Shown in pieces: positions 18,798 through 27,468 of a stretch of 64,000 nucleotides of DNA. Location of the stretch: the NCBI RefSeq assembly GCF_005155025.1, contig NZ_CP039731.1:186001-250000 (forward strand). The letters are read 5' to 3'. This DNA is from Aquitalea aquatilis (GTDB taxonomy: Bacteria; Pseudomonadota; Gammaproteobacteria; Burkholderiales; Chromobacteriaceae). The first letter of the stretch is position 1, and every line of letters begins with the position of its first letter. Below the pieces are notes generated by a model that saw only the letters and a list, made by a program, of their open reading frames with translations, was not told the DNA's origin and made no database searches. A program made the position numbers and the translations under genes.

Positions 18798-19475
18798 TTA
18801 CTGCTGGGTGGTAACCTTAACAGCGTCGATGACTACGTCAACACGACGATCCGGCTCGATGCAGGCCTTGATTTCAGCATTTTGCTTCTTGTTCTTGGCA
18901 TACTTCGGGAACTTGGACTTGCACTCGTCGCTCATCTTGGCATCAGCTTTGCCCTTGCCAACTGCAGCAACCTTCTCAGCCGGTACGCCGGCATTTACGA
19001 AGTATTCCTTAACAGCATCAGCACGCTTCTGGGACAGAGCGTTGTTGTACTTGTCGCTACCCATGAAGTCGGTGTAGCCGTCAATTTCAACACCGTTCAG
19101 AACGCCTTGACCAGCGTGAGCCTTCAGCTTGGCAACCAGCGGATCCAGTTCGTTCTTGGCATCAGCACGCAGGGTAGCCTTGTCGAAGTTGAACAGAACC
19201 TTGGCGGACAGGGTTACATGTTCCTTCACGGAAACCGGAGCAGCCTTCGGAGCTTGCGCTACCGGGGCAGCCGGCTTAGCAGCTTCGCGATCGCCACACT
19301 CAACCAGGCCATCCTTGGCCTTGTCGAAGTAGGTGGTGTGCCAGCATTCGCCGTAGTTGTTACGGGAAACGGCATCAGTGGTTTGATCTACGGTGTAGCC
19401 CGGCTTAGCTGCGAACGCGCTAGCAGAAACCAGCAGAGCAGCAACCAGGGCGCTCAGTTTCAGCTGTTTAGTCAT
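18798..19475 (-). CDS. OmpA-family outer-membrane/peptidoglycan-binding protein
   Basis: A 225-residue protein. A Sec signal peptide (about 1-22, ending SASAFA) is followed by a short Ala/Pro-rich region with a YGECWHTTYFD segment. A C-terminal OmpA domain (about 95-215) carries KVLFNFDKATLRADAKNEL, VEIDGYTDFMGSDKYNNALSQKRA and EPDRRVDVVID. It lacks an OmpA beta-barrel, so it is a compact peptidoglycan-binding protein like those abundant in Neisseriales. The start at 19475 has GAGGGA upstream. Two cysteines within and before the domain may form a disulfide. Codon use looks optimised, consistent with high expression. Confidence 0.9.
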   Translation of the reverse strand: MTKQLKLSALVAALLVSASAFAAKPGYTVDQTTDAVSRNNYGECWHTTYFDKAKDGLVECGDREAAKPAAPVAQAPKAAPVSVKEHVTLSAKVLFNFDKATLRADAKNELDPLVAKLKAHAGQGVLNGVEIDGYTDFMGSDKYNNALSQKRADAVKEYFVNAGVPAEKVAAVGKGKADAKMSDECKSKFPKYAKNKKQNAEIKACIEPDRRVDVVIDAVKVTTQQ

Positions 19476-19537
19476 ATTATTCCCTCTTTTATCTATGAAT
19501 CGGTATTGATGCGGTTGACGCAAACACCACGCGGACA

Positions 19538-19568
19538 ATTCTACTGCAAACAACAGGGTAAGCGCCAA
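19538..19568 (-). promoter_or_regulatory. Candidate promoter of the OmpA-family gene
   Basis: On the minus strand a TAGAAT -10 box (19543-19538) lies about 60 bp before the start codon. The best -35-like hexamer is TTGGCG (19568-19563) with a long 19-bp spacer. Weak evidence by eye only. Confidence 0.3.
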
Positions 19569-19713
19569 ACTGTGTTTATGCAGTTAACGGGCACTATAGA
19601 AATGCGTCCACCCGGTGTCAACACAGCGCGACGGCTGTCACTGCCAAAATGTTGCAAAAAAGCATCAGAATTCAGGCCGAGCTCAGCACTTCTGTATCAT
19701 TCACACGACACTA

Positions 19714-20226
19714 TCACAACGATGTTACACGACGACGAAACAAGGGAACCGGTTCTCGATGGGTAGACTGGTAGCGTTCCGTGAAGGTGTCATATCCGGA
19801 CAGTGCAGTATCAATCGCTTTGCCATCCTTGATTTCAAAGGCATTGAAGCCAACCTGCCAGAGATAGTGCAGCAAATCCACCCACACGTCGCCCAGAGCT
19901 CTTAACTCACCGGCATAGCTGTATCGTTCGCGCAACAGTCGTCCCAGACTGTATCCGCGACCATCGGTAAATGCCGGGAAATCCACCGCTACCAGCGGCA
20001 ATGCAGCCAAGTCCGCAGCCAGCAGCTGCGGATCATCCGCCGGAGCCAGCCAGACAGCAGTTTTACCTGGACGAGCTTGCCAGACAGCCTTGTCAGCCAG
20101 CCATTGCGACAGTGGAACAATCACGTCGACGTCGGCTGCCACTGCCGGGTACTGCCCTTCGGCATCCGCTCGCAGGATTTGCCAGCCATCCTGAACAATC
20201 TGGCCGTCTTTAATGATGCTTTGCAT
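19714..20226 (-). CDS. DUF934 protein linked to sulfite reductase
   Basis: A 170-residue DUF934-family protein (conserved core FPAFTDGRGYSLGRLLRERYSYAGELRALGDV near residues 85-117). Family members are almost always next to cysI/cysH and are thought to help sulfite reduction, but their activity is not established. The start at 20226 overlaps the end of cysI by 17 bases, indicating coupling. It is the last gene of cysH-cysI-DUF934. Confidence 0.88.
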   Translation of the reverse strand: MQSIIKDGQIVQDGWQILRADAEGQYPAVAADVDVIVPLSQWLADKAVWQARPGKTAVWLAPADDPQLLAADLAALPLVAVDFPAFTDGRGYSLGRLLRERYSYAGELRALGDVWVDLLHYLWQVGFNAFEIKDGKAIDTALSGYDTFTERYQSTHREPVPLFRRRVTSL

Positions 20227-21868
20227 AAACGCGTTCCTTGAAGGGGTCGAGGCCAATGCGGCGTACGGTTTCGATAAAGCGCTCGCCGACTGCGCGCTGC
20301 TCCAGATACACGGTCATGATTTTTTCGAAGGCCAAGGGCACATCCGCCTGGGCAAACGAAGGGCCAATCACCTTACCGATGGTGGTGTGACTACCCTGGC
20401 TGCCGCCGAGGGTGATCTGGTACCACTCCTCGCCGTTCTTGTCGACGCCCAGAATGCCGATATTGCCAATGTGATGATGACCACAGGCATTCATGCAACC
20501 GGAGAAGTTGCAGTCGATTTCACCCAGATCGAACAGGTAATCCAGGTCCTCGAAACGTGTCTGGATGGCTTCCGCGACGGGAATGGAGCGTGCATTGGCC
20601 AGGCTGCAGAAGTCACCACCGGGGCAGCAGATGATATCGGTAAGAAGGCCGATGTTCGGTGTGGCAAATCCCTGGCTCTTGGCCAGTTGCCAGACTTCGT
20701 ACAGATCGCGCTCACGCACATCCGGCAGAATCAGGTTTTGTTCATGTGCCACGCGCAGTTCGCCATAAGCGAAGCGGTCTGCCCAGTCGGCGGCGGCGTC
20801 CATTTGCTCGGCACTGATATCACCCGGAGGCACGCCGGTTTTTTTCAGTGACAGTACCACCGAGCGATAACCGGCACGCTTGTGCAGGCGCGTATTGCGC
20901 TCAACCCAGCGGGCAAAGGCCGGCTCTGCGGCTAGCTTGCTGCTGAACTCGGGCGGATTGGCTTGCAGTTGCTCATAAGCAGGATCGATGAAAAAGCTGG
21001 CGTAGTGCGCAACATCACTGTCACGCAGGGTCGATGGGCCATCTTTGAGGTGGAGCCACTCATCTTCCACCTTGGCAGCAAAAGCTTCGACGGTCATGGC
21101 CTTGACCAGGATTTTGATGCGCGCCTTGTATTTGTTGTCGCGCCGGCCAAAGCGGTTGTACACGCGCAGCACGGCATCCAGATAGGTCAGCAAGTGGCGG
21201 GTGGGCAGGAAGGACTTGACCACTTCGCCGACTATCGGCGTACGCCCCAGACCACCGCCGACAATCACTTTGAAGCCGACTTCGCCAGCCTCGTTGCGCA
21301 CGACATGCAGGCCGATATCGTGCACCTGGGTGGCCGCACGGTCTTCCTCGCTGCCAGAAACGGCAATCTTGAACTTGCGTGGCAGGAAAGCGAATTCCGG
21401 ATGCAAGGTGCTCCACTGGCGGATGATTTCGCAATAGGCACGCGGATCGAGCAATTCGTCCTGAGCCACGCCGGCGAAGGCATCGGTGGTGGTATTGCGC
21501 ACGCAGTTGCCGGAGGTCTGGATGGCATGCATTTCCACTTCGGCCAGTTCGGCCAGAATATCCGGTACCTGCGCCAGTTCCGGCCAGTTGAACTGGATGT
21601 TCTGCCGCGTGGTCAGGTGGGCATAGCTTTTGTCGTACTGGCGGGCAATGTGCGCCAGCTTGCGCAATTGGCGGCTCGCCAGATGTCCATAGGGAATGGC
21701 CACCCGCAGCATGGGGGCGTGGCGCTGTACATAAAGGCCATTCATCAGCCGCAGCGGGCGGAATTCATCTTCGGACAACTGACCCGCCAGAAAGCGCTGA
21801 GTCTGATCACGAAACTGCTCGACACGCTCGCGCACAATGCGGTGGTCGACTTCATCATAACGGTACAT
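20210..21868 (-). CDS. cysI: Sulfite reductase hemoprotein (CysI-type)
   Basis: A 552-residue siroheme/4Fe-4S reductase that reduces sulfite to sulfide in assimilation. Two ferredoxin-like half domains are visible (HLTTRQNIQFNWPEL; GEVGFKVIVGGGLGRTPIVG). The cluster and siroheme cysteines lie in CCPGGDFCSLA and DCNFSGCMNACGHHHIG. No cysJ flavoprotein is nearby, so the electron donor may be ferredoxin or another reductase. The start at 21868 (MYRYDEVD) has AAGGAC upstream; the open frame to 22090 overlaps cysH and was excluded. Confidence 0.93.
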   Translation of the reverse strand: MYRYDEVDHRIVRERVEQFRDQTQRFLAGQLSEDEFRPLRLMNGLYVQRHAPMLRVAIPYGHLASRQLRKLAHIARQYDKSYAHLTTRQNIQFNWPELAQVPDILAELAEVEMHAIQTSGNCVRNTTTDAFAGVAQDELLDPRAYCEIIRQWSTLHPEFAFLPRKFKIAVSGSEEDRAATQVHDIGLHVVRNEAGEVGFKVIVGGGLGRTPIVGEVVKSFLPTRHLLTYLDAVLRVYNRFGRRDNKYKARIKILVKAMTVEAFAAKVEDEWLHLKDGPSTLRDSDVAHYASFFIDPAYEQLQANPPEFSSKLAAEPAFARWVERNTRLHKRAGYRSVVLSLKKTGVPPGDISAEQMDAAADWADRFAYGELRVAHEQNLILPDVRERDLYEVWQLAKSQGFATPNIGLLTDIICCPGGDFCSLANARSIPVAEAIQTRFEDLDYLFDLGEIDCNFSGCMNACGHHHIGNIGILGVDKNGEEWYQITLGGSQGSHTTIGKVIGPSFAQADVPLAFEKIMTVYLEQRAVGERFIETVRRIGLDPFKERVYAKHH

Positions 21869-21914
21869 GGTTGGATGTCCTTGGGTAAGGTTGGCCTGTG
21901 CTGGCCGGCCAGCC

Positions 21915-22619
21915 TTATGCTGGGCGCTTGAGCGGGCTTGCCTTGATGTGCAGGCCACACTCCTTGGATTCCGGGTTTTCCCACCACCAGCGGCCAGCAC
22001 GCACGTCCTCACCGACCGTGATCGAACGGGTACAGGGTGCACAGCCAATGGAGGGGTAACGCTGATCGTGCAGGGCGTTATAAGGAACATCGTTACTGCG
22101 GATGTATTCCCATACTTCGGCCTCGGTCCACTCGATCAGCGGATTGAATTTCATCAGGCCATTGTCGGCATCGAATTCCTGATTGCCCAGGTCCTGGCGC
22201 GTCGGCGACTGTTCGCGACGCAGGCCGGTAATCCAGGCTGACTTGCCCGCCAGCGCACGTTTCAGCGGCTCGATCTTGCGAATCTGGCAACAGGATTTAC
22301 GCAGTTCCACACTCTGATAGAAACCATTGATGCCATGGGTATTGACGTAGGCTTCAGTCGCATCGGTCTGCGGGAAGTACACCTTGACCGGTACGGCGGG
22401 ATAGTACTCGGCGACCTGCTGCATCAGGGTATAGGTTTCCACCGGCAGGCGTCCGGTGTCCAGGCTGAACACCTGCAGCGGCAGGGCCAGGCGGGCGATC
22501 AGATCGGTCAGCACCATGTCTTCGGCGCCATAGCTGTTGGCCAGCACCGCATCCGGGTGCTTGGCGGCAATATCCGTCAGCAAGGCTTGGGTTGCGGCAA
22601 GTTTCACATCCAGGCTCAT
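21915..22619 (-). CDS. cysH: Adenylyl-sulfate (APS) reductase, CysH family
   Basis: A 234-residue enzyme reducing activated sulfate to sulfite with thioredoxin. The paired cysteines KSCCQIRKIEPL and the CAPCTR motif bind a 4Fe-4S cluster. That marks the APS-using branch, unlike enterobacterial PAPS reductase. The catalytic Cys is in KECGLHIK at the C-terminus. The start at 22619 has GGAGCGC upstream. It heads the sulfite-forming operon and is divergent from cysB. Confidence 0.94.
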   Translation of the reverse strand: MSLDVKLAATQALLTDIAAKHPDAVLANSYGAEDMVLTDLIARLALPLQVFSLDTGRLPVETYTLMQQVAEYYPAVPVKVYFPQTDATEAYVNTHGINGFYQSVELRKSCCQIRKIEPLKRALAGKSAWITGLRREQSPTRQDLGNQEFDADNGLMKFNPLIEWTEAEVWEYIRSNDVPYNALHDQRYPSIGCAPCTRSITVGEDVRAGRWWWENPESKECGLHIKASPLKRPA

Positions 22620-22739
22620 CGAGCGCTCCACATAGGTATAGTCTGGCTAGGGCATCATCCTACCCAAGCCCCATATAAACCTAAAAGAATATTGTGTTAG
22701 TATTTAATGCCTACAGGTTTTATGGAATATGCCCGTCTT

Positions 22740-23684
22740 ATGAAACTGCAACAGCTGCGCTATCTGGTCGAAGTGGCCAAACAGGGCCTGAATGTCTCCG
22801 AAGCAGCGGAAAAGCTGCATACTTCTCAGCCCGGCATTTCCAAACAGATTCGCCTGCTGGAAGACGAGCTGGGCATTCAGGTATTCATCCGCAACGGCAA
22901 GCGCGTGGTGTCGGTTTCCGAGCCAGGCAAGGAAGTGCTGCGCATTTCCGAGCGCATTCTACGTGAAGCACAGAACCTGAAACGGGTAGGTGACGAATTT
23001 TCGCGTGAATCGGAAGGTGCGCTGACCATCGCCACCACCCATACCCAGGCCCGCTACGCCTTGCCGCCCACGATTGCGGCCTTTGTGCAACGCTATCCCA
23101 AGGTCAGGCTCTCCATCAAACAAGGCAGCCCGACCCAGATCTGCGAAATGGTGGTGTCCGGTGAGGCCGATCTGGCGGTAGCAACCGAAGGCATTGCGCT
23201 CTACAAAGAGCTCGCGATGCTACCCTGCTACGAATGGAACCGCTCGATTGTGGTGCCGCAGGATCACCCGCTATTGCAGCTGGAACGCCCCATTACGCTG
23301 GCCGATATCGCCAGTTATCCGATTGTCACTTACGACTTTGCCTTTGCTGGCCGCTCCAAAATCAACAAGGCATTTGCTGATCAGGGGCTGAGTCCGAATG
23401 TGGTGCTCACGGCTATCGATACCGATGTGATCAAGACCTATGTTTCGCTCGGTCTGGGTATCGGCATCATCGCCAGCATGGCCTTCGAGCCGAACCGCGA
23501 TGCCGGTTTGCGCATCATCGATGCCGGTCACCTGTTCGAGCCGTCCACCACCAAGATCGGTATTCGCAAGGATGCCTATCTGCGTGGCTTTGCCTACACT
23601 TTTGTCGAACTGTTTGCTCCCCACCTGCACCGACGCGAAGTGGATGCGGCCTTGCTGGCCCACGACAGCGATCTGGACGACTGA
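22740..23684 (+). CDS. cysB: CysB-type LysR regulator of sulfur assimilation
   Basis: A 314-residue LysR regulator. The N-terminus MKLQQLRYLVEVAKQGLNVSEAAEKLHTSQPGISKQIR matches CysB closely. The effector domain carries ATTHTQARYALP and KQGSPTQICEMVVSGEADLAVATE. The start at 22740 aligns with known CysB proteins; Met codons at 22707 and 22722 are also in frame. It is divergent from cysH-cysI, which it should activate under sulfur limitation with N-acetylserine as inducer (family knowledge). Confidence 0.95.
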   Translation: MKLQQLRYLVEVAKQGLNVSEAAEKLHTSQPGISKQIRLLEDELGIQVFIRNGKRVVSVSEPGKEVLRISERILREAQNLKRVGDEFSRESEGALTIATTHTQARYALPPTIAAFVQRYPKVRLSIKQGSPTQICEMVVSGEADLAVATEGIALYKELAMLPCYEWNRSIVVPQDHPLLQLERPITLADIASYPIVTYDFAFAGRSKINKAFADQGLSPNVVLTAIDTDVIKTYVSLGLGIGIIASMAFEPNRDAGLRIIDAGHLFEPSTTKIGIRKDAYLRGFAYTFVELFAPHLHRREVDAALLAHDSDLDD

Positions 23685-23702
23685 GACAAGGCAGCAGACA
23701 GA

Positions 23703-23730
23703 CAAACGCCCCGGCATGCCGGGGCGTTTG
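23703..23730. terminator. Perfect 28-bp palindromic terminator (cysB / SDR gene)
   Basis: The 14-bp arms from CAAACGCCCCGGCA to TGCCGGGGCGTTTG form a perfect palindrome between convergent cysB (+) and the SDR gene (-). T runs are short (TTTG), so efficiency is uncertain. Confidence 0.65.
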
Positions 23731-23749
23731 TACTGATGACAGACCGCAA

Positions 23750-24490
23750 TTACAGCGTCAGGCCACCGGTCACTTCGATCGCCGCGCCATTGATGTAGCT
23801 GGCTTCGTCGGATGCCAGGAAGGCATAGACATTGGCGATTTCGGCCGGATCGGCCATGCGCTTCATCGGTACCTTGTCTTCCATGGCCTGGATCACTTTT
23901 TCCGGCATGGATTTCAGGATAGGCGTAGCCACAAAGCCCGGGCATACGGCGTTGGCACGGATACCCTTCTTGCCCAATTCCTTGGCCCAGGTCTTGACGA
24001 AGCCGATCACGCCGAACTTGGTGGCGGCGTAGTTGGTCTGACCAAAGTTGCCATACACACCGACTACCGAAGATGCGTTCAGGATGACGCCGCTACCCTG
24101 CTCCACCATGGTATCCACCACGGCACGGGCACAGTTGTATACGCCCTTCAGGTTGATGTCGATCACCTTGTCGAACTGATCGTCGGTCATCTTGATCAGC
24201 TGGGCGTCCATCACGATGCCCGCATTGTTCACCAGTACGTCGATGCGGCCAAAGCGTGCTTTCAGATCACCAACCATATCGGCGATCTGCGCCTTGTCCG
24301 TCACGTTGACCTGGTAGCCGACAGCCTCCCCGCCCAGAGCCTTCAGTTCTTCCACCACCGCATTGACAACGTCAAGGTTCAGGTCACAGACGGCAACGAT
24401 AGCGCCTTCCTTGACGAACTTTTCCGCAGTAGCCTTGCCGATGCCGCTGGCACCGCCAGTGATGATGGAGACTTTCCCTTTCAATCGCAT
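23750..24490 (-). CDS. SDR-family 3-oxoacyl-ACP / acetoacetyl-CoA reductase (FabG/PhaB-like)
   Basis: A 246-residue classical short-chain dehydrogenase. The cofactor loop is ITGGASGIGKA, NNAGIV follows near residue 88, and the catalytic triad is Ser in NASSVVG with Tyr and Lys in TNYAATKFG. GGLTL ends the protein. It resembles FabG but stands alone, away from a fab cluster, so it may be an acetoacetyl-CoA reductase for polyhydroxyalkanoate. The neighbouring inverted repeat contains TGCA-rich elements, but that link is speculative. Start ATG at 24490 has GGAAGAACC just upstream. Confidence 0.85.
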   Translation of the reverse strand: MRLKGKVSIITGGASGIGKATAEKFVKEGAIVAVCDLNLDVVNAVVEELKALGGEAVGYQVNVTDKAQIADMVGDLKARFGRIDVLVNNAGIVMDAQLIKMTDDQFDKVIDINLKGVYNCARAVVDTMVEQGSGVILNASSVVGVYGNFGQTNYAATKFGVIGFVKTWAKELGKKGIRANAVCPGFVATPILKSMPEKVIQAMEDKVPMKRMADPAEIANVYAFLASDEASYINGAAIEVTGGLTL

Positions 24491-24533
24491 GGTTCTTCCT
24501 TCATTAACTTGAGGTTGCAGGCAACCCGATCAC

Positions 24534-24563
24534 GGGTCGACTTTCGGGCTCCACCATCGACCC
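24534..24563. repeat. Inverted repeat in the SDR gene leader
   Basis: GGGTCGA (24534-24540) and TCGACCC (24557-24563) are 7-bp inverted arms separated by 16 bases, 44-73 bp upstream of the SDR start codon. It may be a leader stem-loop or an operator; no T run is present. Confidence 0.4.
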
Positions 24564-24620
24564 ATTCGAGATCAGGTTCCTGTTCTTGTCTTGTAATTAT
24601 TATGTGGGCACTACGTAAAA

Positions 24621-24694
24621 ACGGGAGCATCGTGCGCTGTCGTTATTGCAGCGCAACACAATGTCGCACTGCAATATAGCGCACCTGCTCCCGT
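24621..24694. repeat. Long bulged inverted repeat (likely ybiT terminator and/or operator)
   Basis: Three nested paired blocks make a 74-base imperfect hairpin: ACGGGAGCA/TGCTCCCGT (24621-24629 with 24686-24694), GTGCGCT/AGCGCAC (24632-24638 with 24678-24684) and ATTGCAG/CTGCAAT (24645-24651 with 24669-24675). Read on the minus strand the last arm runs into T5 (24620-24616), so it could terminate ybiT 69 bp after its stop codon. It is far longer than a normal terminator and lies 131 bp upstream of the SDR gene, so a regulatory role is also possible. Confidence 0.6.
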
Positions 24695-24762
24695 CGGTAA
24701 AGCAATCGCTCTAGCCGGTCTGCCCCGATGACAAAGGCAAGGCCGGCAGCGTGTCTTCCGGC

Positions 24763-26394
24763 TTACTCCAGGCCCTTGCTGGCCAGATAATCCTCGTAAT
24801 TGCCGGTGTAGTAGTCATAGCCACCCTTGCCATCCAGTTCCAGCACATGAGTTGCCAGCGAGCTGACGAACTGACGGTCGTGCGACACGAAAATCAGTGT
24901 TCCCTTGTACTTTTCCAGCGCCATGTTCAGCGCCTCGATGGATTCCATATCCATGTGGTTGGTCGGTTCGTCCATGATCATCACGTTCGGCTTTTGCAGC
25001 AGCAGCTTGCCGTACAACATGCGACCCTTCTCACCACCGGACAGTACGCGCACCGGCTTGGTCACCTCGTCGCCACCAAACAACAGCCGCCCCAGCGTGC
25101 CACGGATAACCTGCTCGTCATCGCCTTCCTGGCCCCACTCGCGCATCCATTCGGTCAGCGTCATGTCGCTGTCGAACTCGGCTTCGTGGTCCTGGGCAAA
25201 ATAGCCAATCTGCGCCTTTTCCGCCCACTTGATATTGCCGTAGTCGGCAGTCAGGCCTTCGGCGAGACGTGCTTCAAAGGCGCCAGCGAGCAACTTGACC
25301 AGCGAGGTCTTACCGGCACCGTTCGGGCCGATCACCGCCAGGCGGGCACCAGCCTCCAGGATGAAACTCATATCCTTGAACAGCACTTTGTTGTCGTAGG
25401 CCTTGTTCAGGCTTTCCACTTCTACTGCCTGACGATGCAGCTTGAAGCGGTCGTCGGTTTCAAAGCGGATAAACGGGCTCTGGCGGCTGGAGGGCTTCAC
25501 ATCCACCATCTCGGACTTCAGCTTGTCCACCTGCTTCAGTCGGGAAGTAGCCTGCCGCGCCTTGGACTTGTTGGCCGAGAAACGCGCCACGAACTCCTGC
25601 AGCTCCTGGATACGTTCCTTGGCCTTGCTGTTGGACGACAACTGGCGTTCGCGCGCCTGGGTCGAGGCGATCATGTAATCGTCATAGTTACCCGGATAAA
25701 TGCGAATGGTGTTGTAGTCCAGATCCGCCATATGAGTACACACGGAGTTCAGGAAGTGACGGTCATGCGAAATGATGATCATGGTGGAATTGCGCTCGTT
25801 CAGCACATTTTCCAGCCAGCGAATGGTGTTGATGTCCAGGTTGTTGGTCGGTTCGTCCAGCAACAGGATGTCCGGGTTGGAGAACAGCGCCTGTGCCAGC
25901 AAAACACGCAGCTTCCAGCCCGGTGCCACTTCGCTCATCGGGCCAAAATGCTGTTCGACCGGAATGCCCACACCCATCAACAGCTCGCCAGCGCGAGCCT
26001 CGGCGGTATAGCCATCGTACTCGGCGAACTTGGCTTCCAGTTCAGCCGCGTGCATGTAGTCATCTTCAGTGGCTTCGAGATTGGCATAAATGGCGTCGCG
26101 TTCGCTCATTGCCGACCACATTTCAGTGTGGCCCATCAGCACGACATCAATGACGCGCTGCTCTTCGTAGCCAAACTGATCCTGACGCAGCTTACCCAGG
26201 CGCAGACCGTTTTCAATGGCTACTTCGCCACTGGTCTGCTCCAGGTCACCGCCCAGAATTTTCATGAATGTCGATTTGCCGGAACCGTTGGCACCAATCA
26301 GGCCATAACGGTTGCCTTCGCCAAACTTGACGGAAACCTTTTCAAACAAAGGCTTCACGCCAAACTGCATGGTAATGTTGCTAGTGGTAATCAC
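24763..26394 (-). CDS. ybiT: ABC-F family ATPase YbiT
   Basis: A 543-residue soluble protein with two ABC ATPase domains and no membrane segments. NBD1 has Walker [10 protein letters not shown] and Walker [16 protein letters not shown]2 has [19 protein letters not shown] and [13 protein letters not shown] basic helical linker lies between them (about 240-310). The NBD1 signature appears as VAPGWKLRV, as in E. coli YbiT. ABC-F factors act on stalled ribosomes; the exact role of YbiT is incompletely known. Confidence 0.93.
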   Translation of the reverse strand: MITTSNITMQFGVKPLFEKVSVKFGEGNRYGLIGANGSGKSTFMKILGGDLEQTSGEVAIENGLRLGKLRQDQFGYEEQRVIDVVLMGHTEMWSAMSERDAIYANLEATEDDYMHAAELEAKFAEYDGYTAEARAGELLMGVGIPVEQHFGPMSEVAPGWKLRVLLAQALFSNPDILLLDEPTNNLDINTIRWLENVLNERNSTMIIISHDRHFLNSVCTHMADLDYNTIRIYPGNYDDYMIASTQARERQLSSNSKAKERIQELQEFVARFSANKSKARQATSRLKQVDKLKSEMVDVKPSSRQSPFIRFETDDRFKLHRQAVEVESLNKAYDNKVLFKDMSFILEAGARLAVIGPNGAGKTSLVKLLAGAFEARLAEGLTADYGNIKWAEKAQIGYFAQDHEAEFDSDMTLTEWMREWGQEGDDEQVIRGTLGRLLFGGDEVTKPVRVLSGGEKGRMLYGKLLLQKPNVMIMDEPTNHMDMESIEALNMALEKYKGTLIFVSHDRQFVSSLATHVLELDGKGGYDYYTGNYEDYLASKGLE

Positions 26395-26500
26395 GCTTGA
26401 GATCCTTCAGCCAGTCCAGCCGTAAGTATCGGAAAAACCGTGGATTCTATCACATCAGCTGGACAATCCGGCGCTCGACGCCAAATGCGATGACATGCTT

Positions 26501-26528
26501 TTGACCCGTAGGGGAATTCCGCTACAAT
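26501..26528 (+). promoter_or_regulatory. Sigma-70 promoter of dapA-bamC
   Basis: TTGACC (26501-26506) and TACAAT (26523-26528) are each one mismatch from consensus with a 16-bp spacer, about 40 bp before the dapA start codon. Confidence 0.7.
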
Positions 26529-26568
26529 CGAAGACTTTGAATCTTCATCCCTAGATATAGGCAGAACT

Positions 26569-27444
26569 ATGCTTACCGGTAGCTTGGTTGCCCTGGTCAC
26601 CCCGATGACCACAGATGGTCGGGTCGACTTCGAATCGCTCTCCCGCCTCGTTGATTTCCACATCGATAACGGAACCAGCGGCATTGTCGCTGTCGGCACC
26701 ACTGGCGAATCCGCCACGCTGGCCGTTGCTGAACACATGCAGGTAGTCGAAGCCGTCATCAAACAAGCCAAGGGACGCGTCAAGGTGATCGCCGGCACCG
26801 GGGCGAACTCCACCGCCGAAGCCATCGAACTGGCCGCACATGCCAAACAGGCCGGCGCCGACATGACCCTGTCGGTTGTGCCCTACTACAATAAGCCGAC
26901 CCAGGAAGGCATGTACCGCCACTTCCGCGCCATTGCAGAAAGTGTCGACATTCCGGTGATCCTGTATAACGTACCGGGACGTACCGTTGCCGACATGAAT
27001 AACGACACGGTGCTGCGCCTGACCCAGGTGCCCGGCATCATCGGCCTCAAAGACGCGACTGGCGATATCGGCCGCGCTTGCGACCTGATCAGCCGCGTAC
27101 CAGCCAACTTCGCGCTGTACTCCGGCGATGACGCCACCGGCATGGCTTTCATGCTGTGCGGCGGCAATGGTGTGATTTCGGTTACTTCTAATGTCGCACC
27201 GAAACTGATGAGCCAGATGTGTGCTGCCGCCATCGCCGGTAACGCTGCCCTGGCTCGCGAACTGAATGACAAGTTGCAGGGTCTGCACAAGCAGCTGTTT
27301 GCTGAACCCAATCCGATTCCGGCCAAATGGGTGCTGCAAGAGCTGGGCCTGATCCCTGACGGCATCCGCCTGCCCCTTCATGTGATGTCGGAAAGCCTGC
27401 GTCCGCAGCTGACCGCCGCCATGAAGCAGGCTGAACTCATCTAA
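26569..27444 (+). CDS. dapA: 4-hydroxy-tetrahydrodipicolinate synthase
   Basis: A 291-residue TIM-barrel aldolase condensing pyruvate and aspartate semialdehyde for lysine and diaminopimelate. GTTGESATL is the substrate loop, the catalytic Tyr is in LYNVPGRT, and the Schiff-base Lys is in GLKDATGD. The start at 26569 follows ATAGGCAG. It is followed 24 bp later by bamC, the same pair as in E. coli (dapA-nlpB). Confidence 0.97.
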   Translation: MLTGSLVALVTPMTTDGRVDFESLSRLVDFHIDNGTSGIVAVGTTGESATLAVAEHMQVVEAVIKQAKGRVKVIAGTGANSTAEAIELAAHAKQAGADMTLSVVPYYNKPTQEGMYRHFRAIAESVDIPVILYNVPGRTVADMNNDTVLRLTQVPGIIGLKDATGDIGRACDLISRVPANFALYSGDDATGMAFMLCGGNGVISVTSNVAPKLMSQMCAAAIAGNAALARELNDKLQGLHKQLFAEPNPIPAKWVLQELGLIPDGIRLPLHVMSESLRPQLTAAMKQAELI

Positions 27445-27468
27445 CCCCCTGACAACAAGGGAGTCCGC

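Noticed and set aside
24751-26400. 549-codon plus-strand open frame opposite ybiT
   Set aside because: Mirror of an intact ABC-F gene; no RBS or domain.
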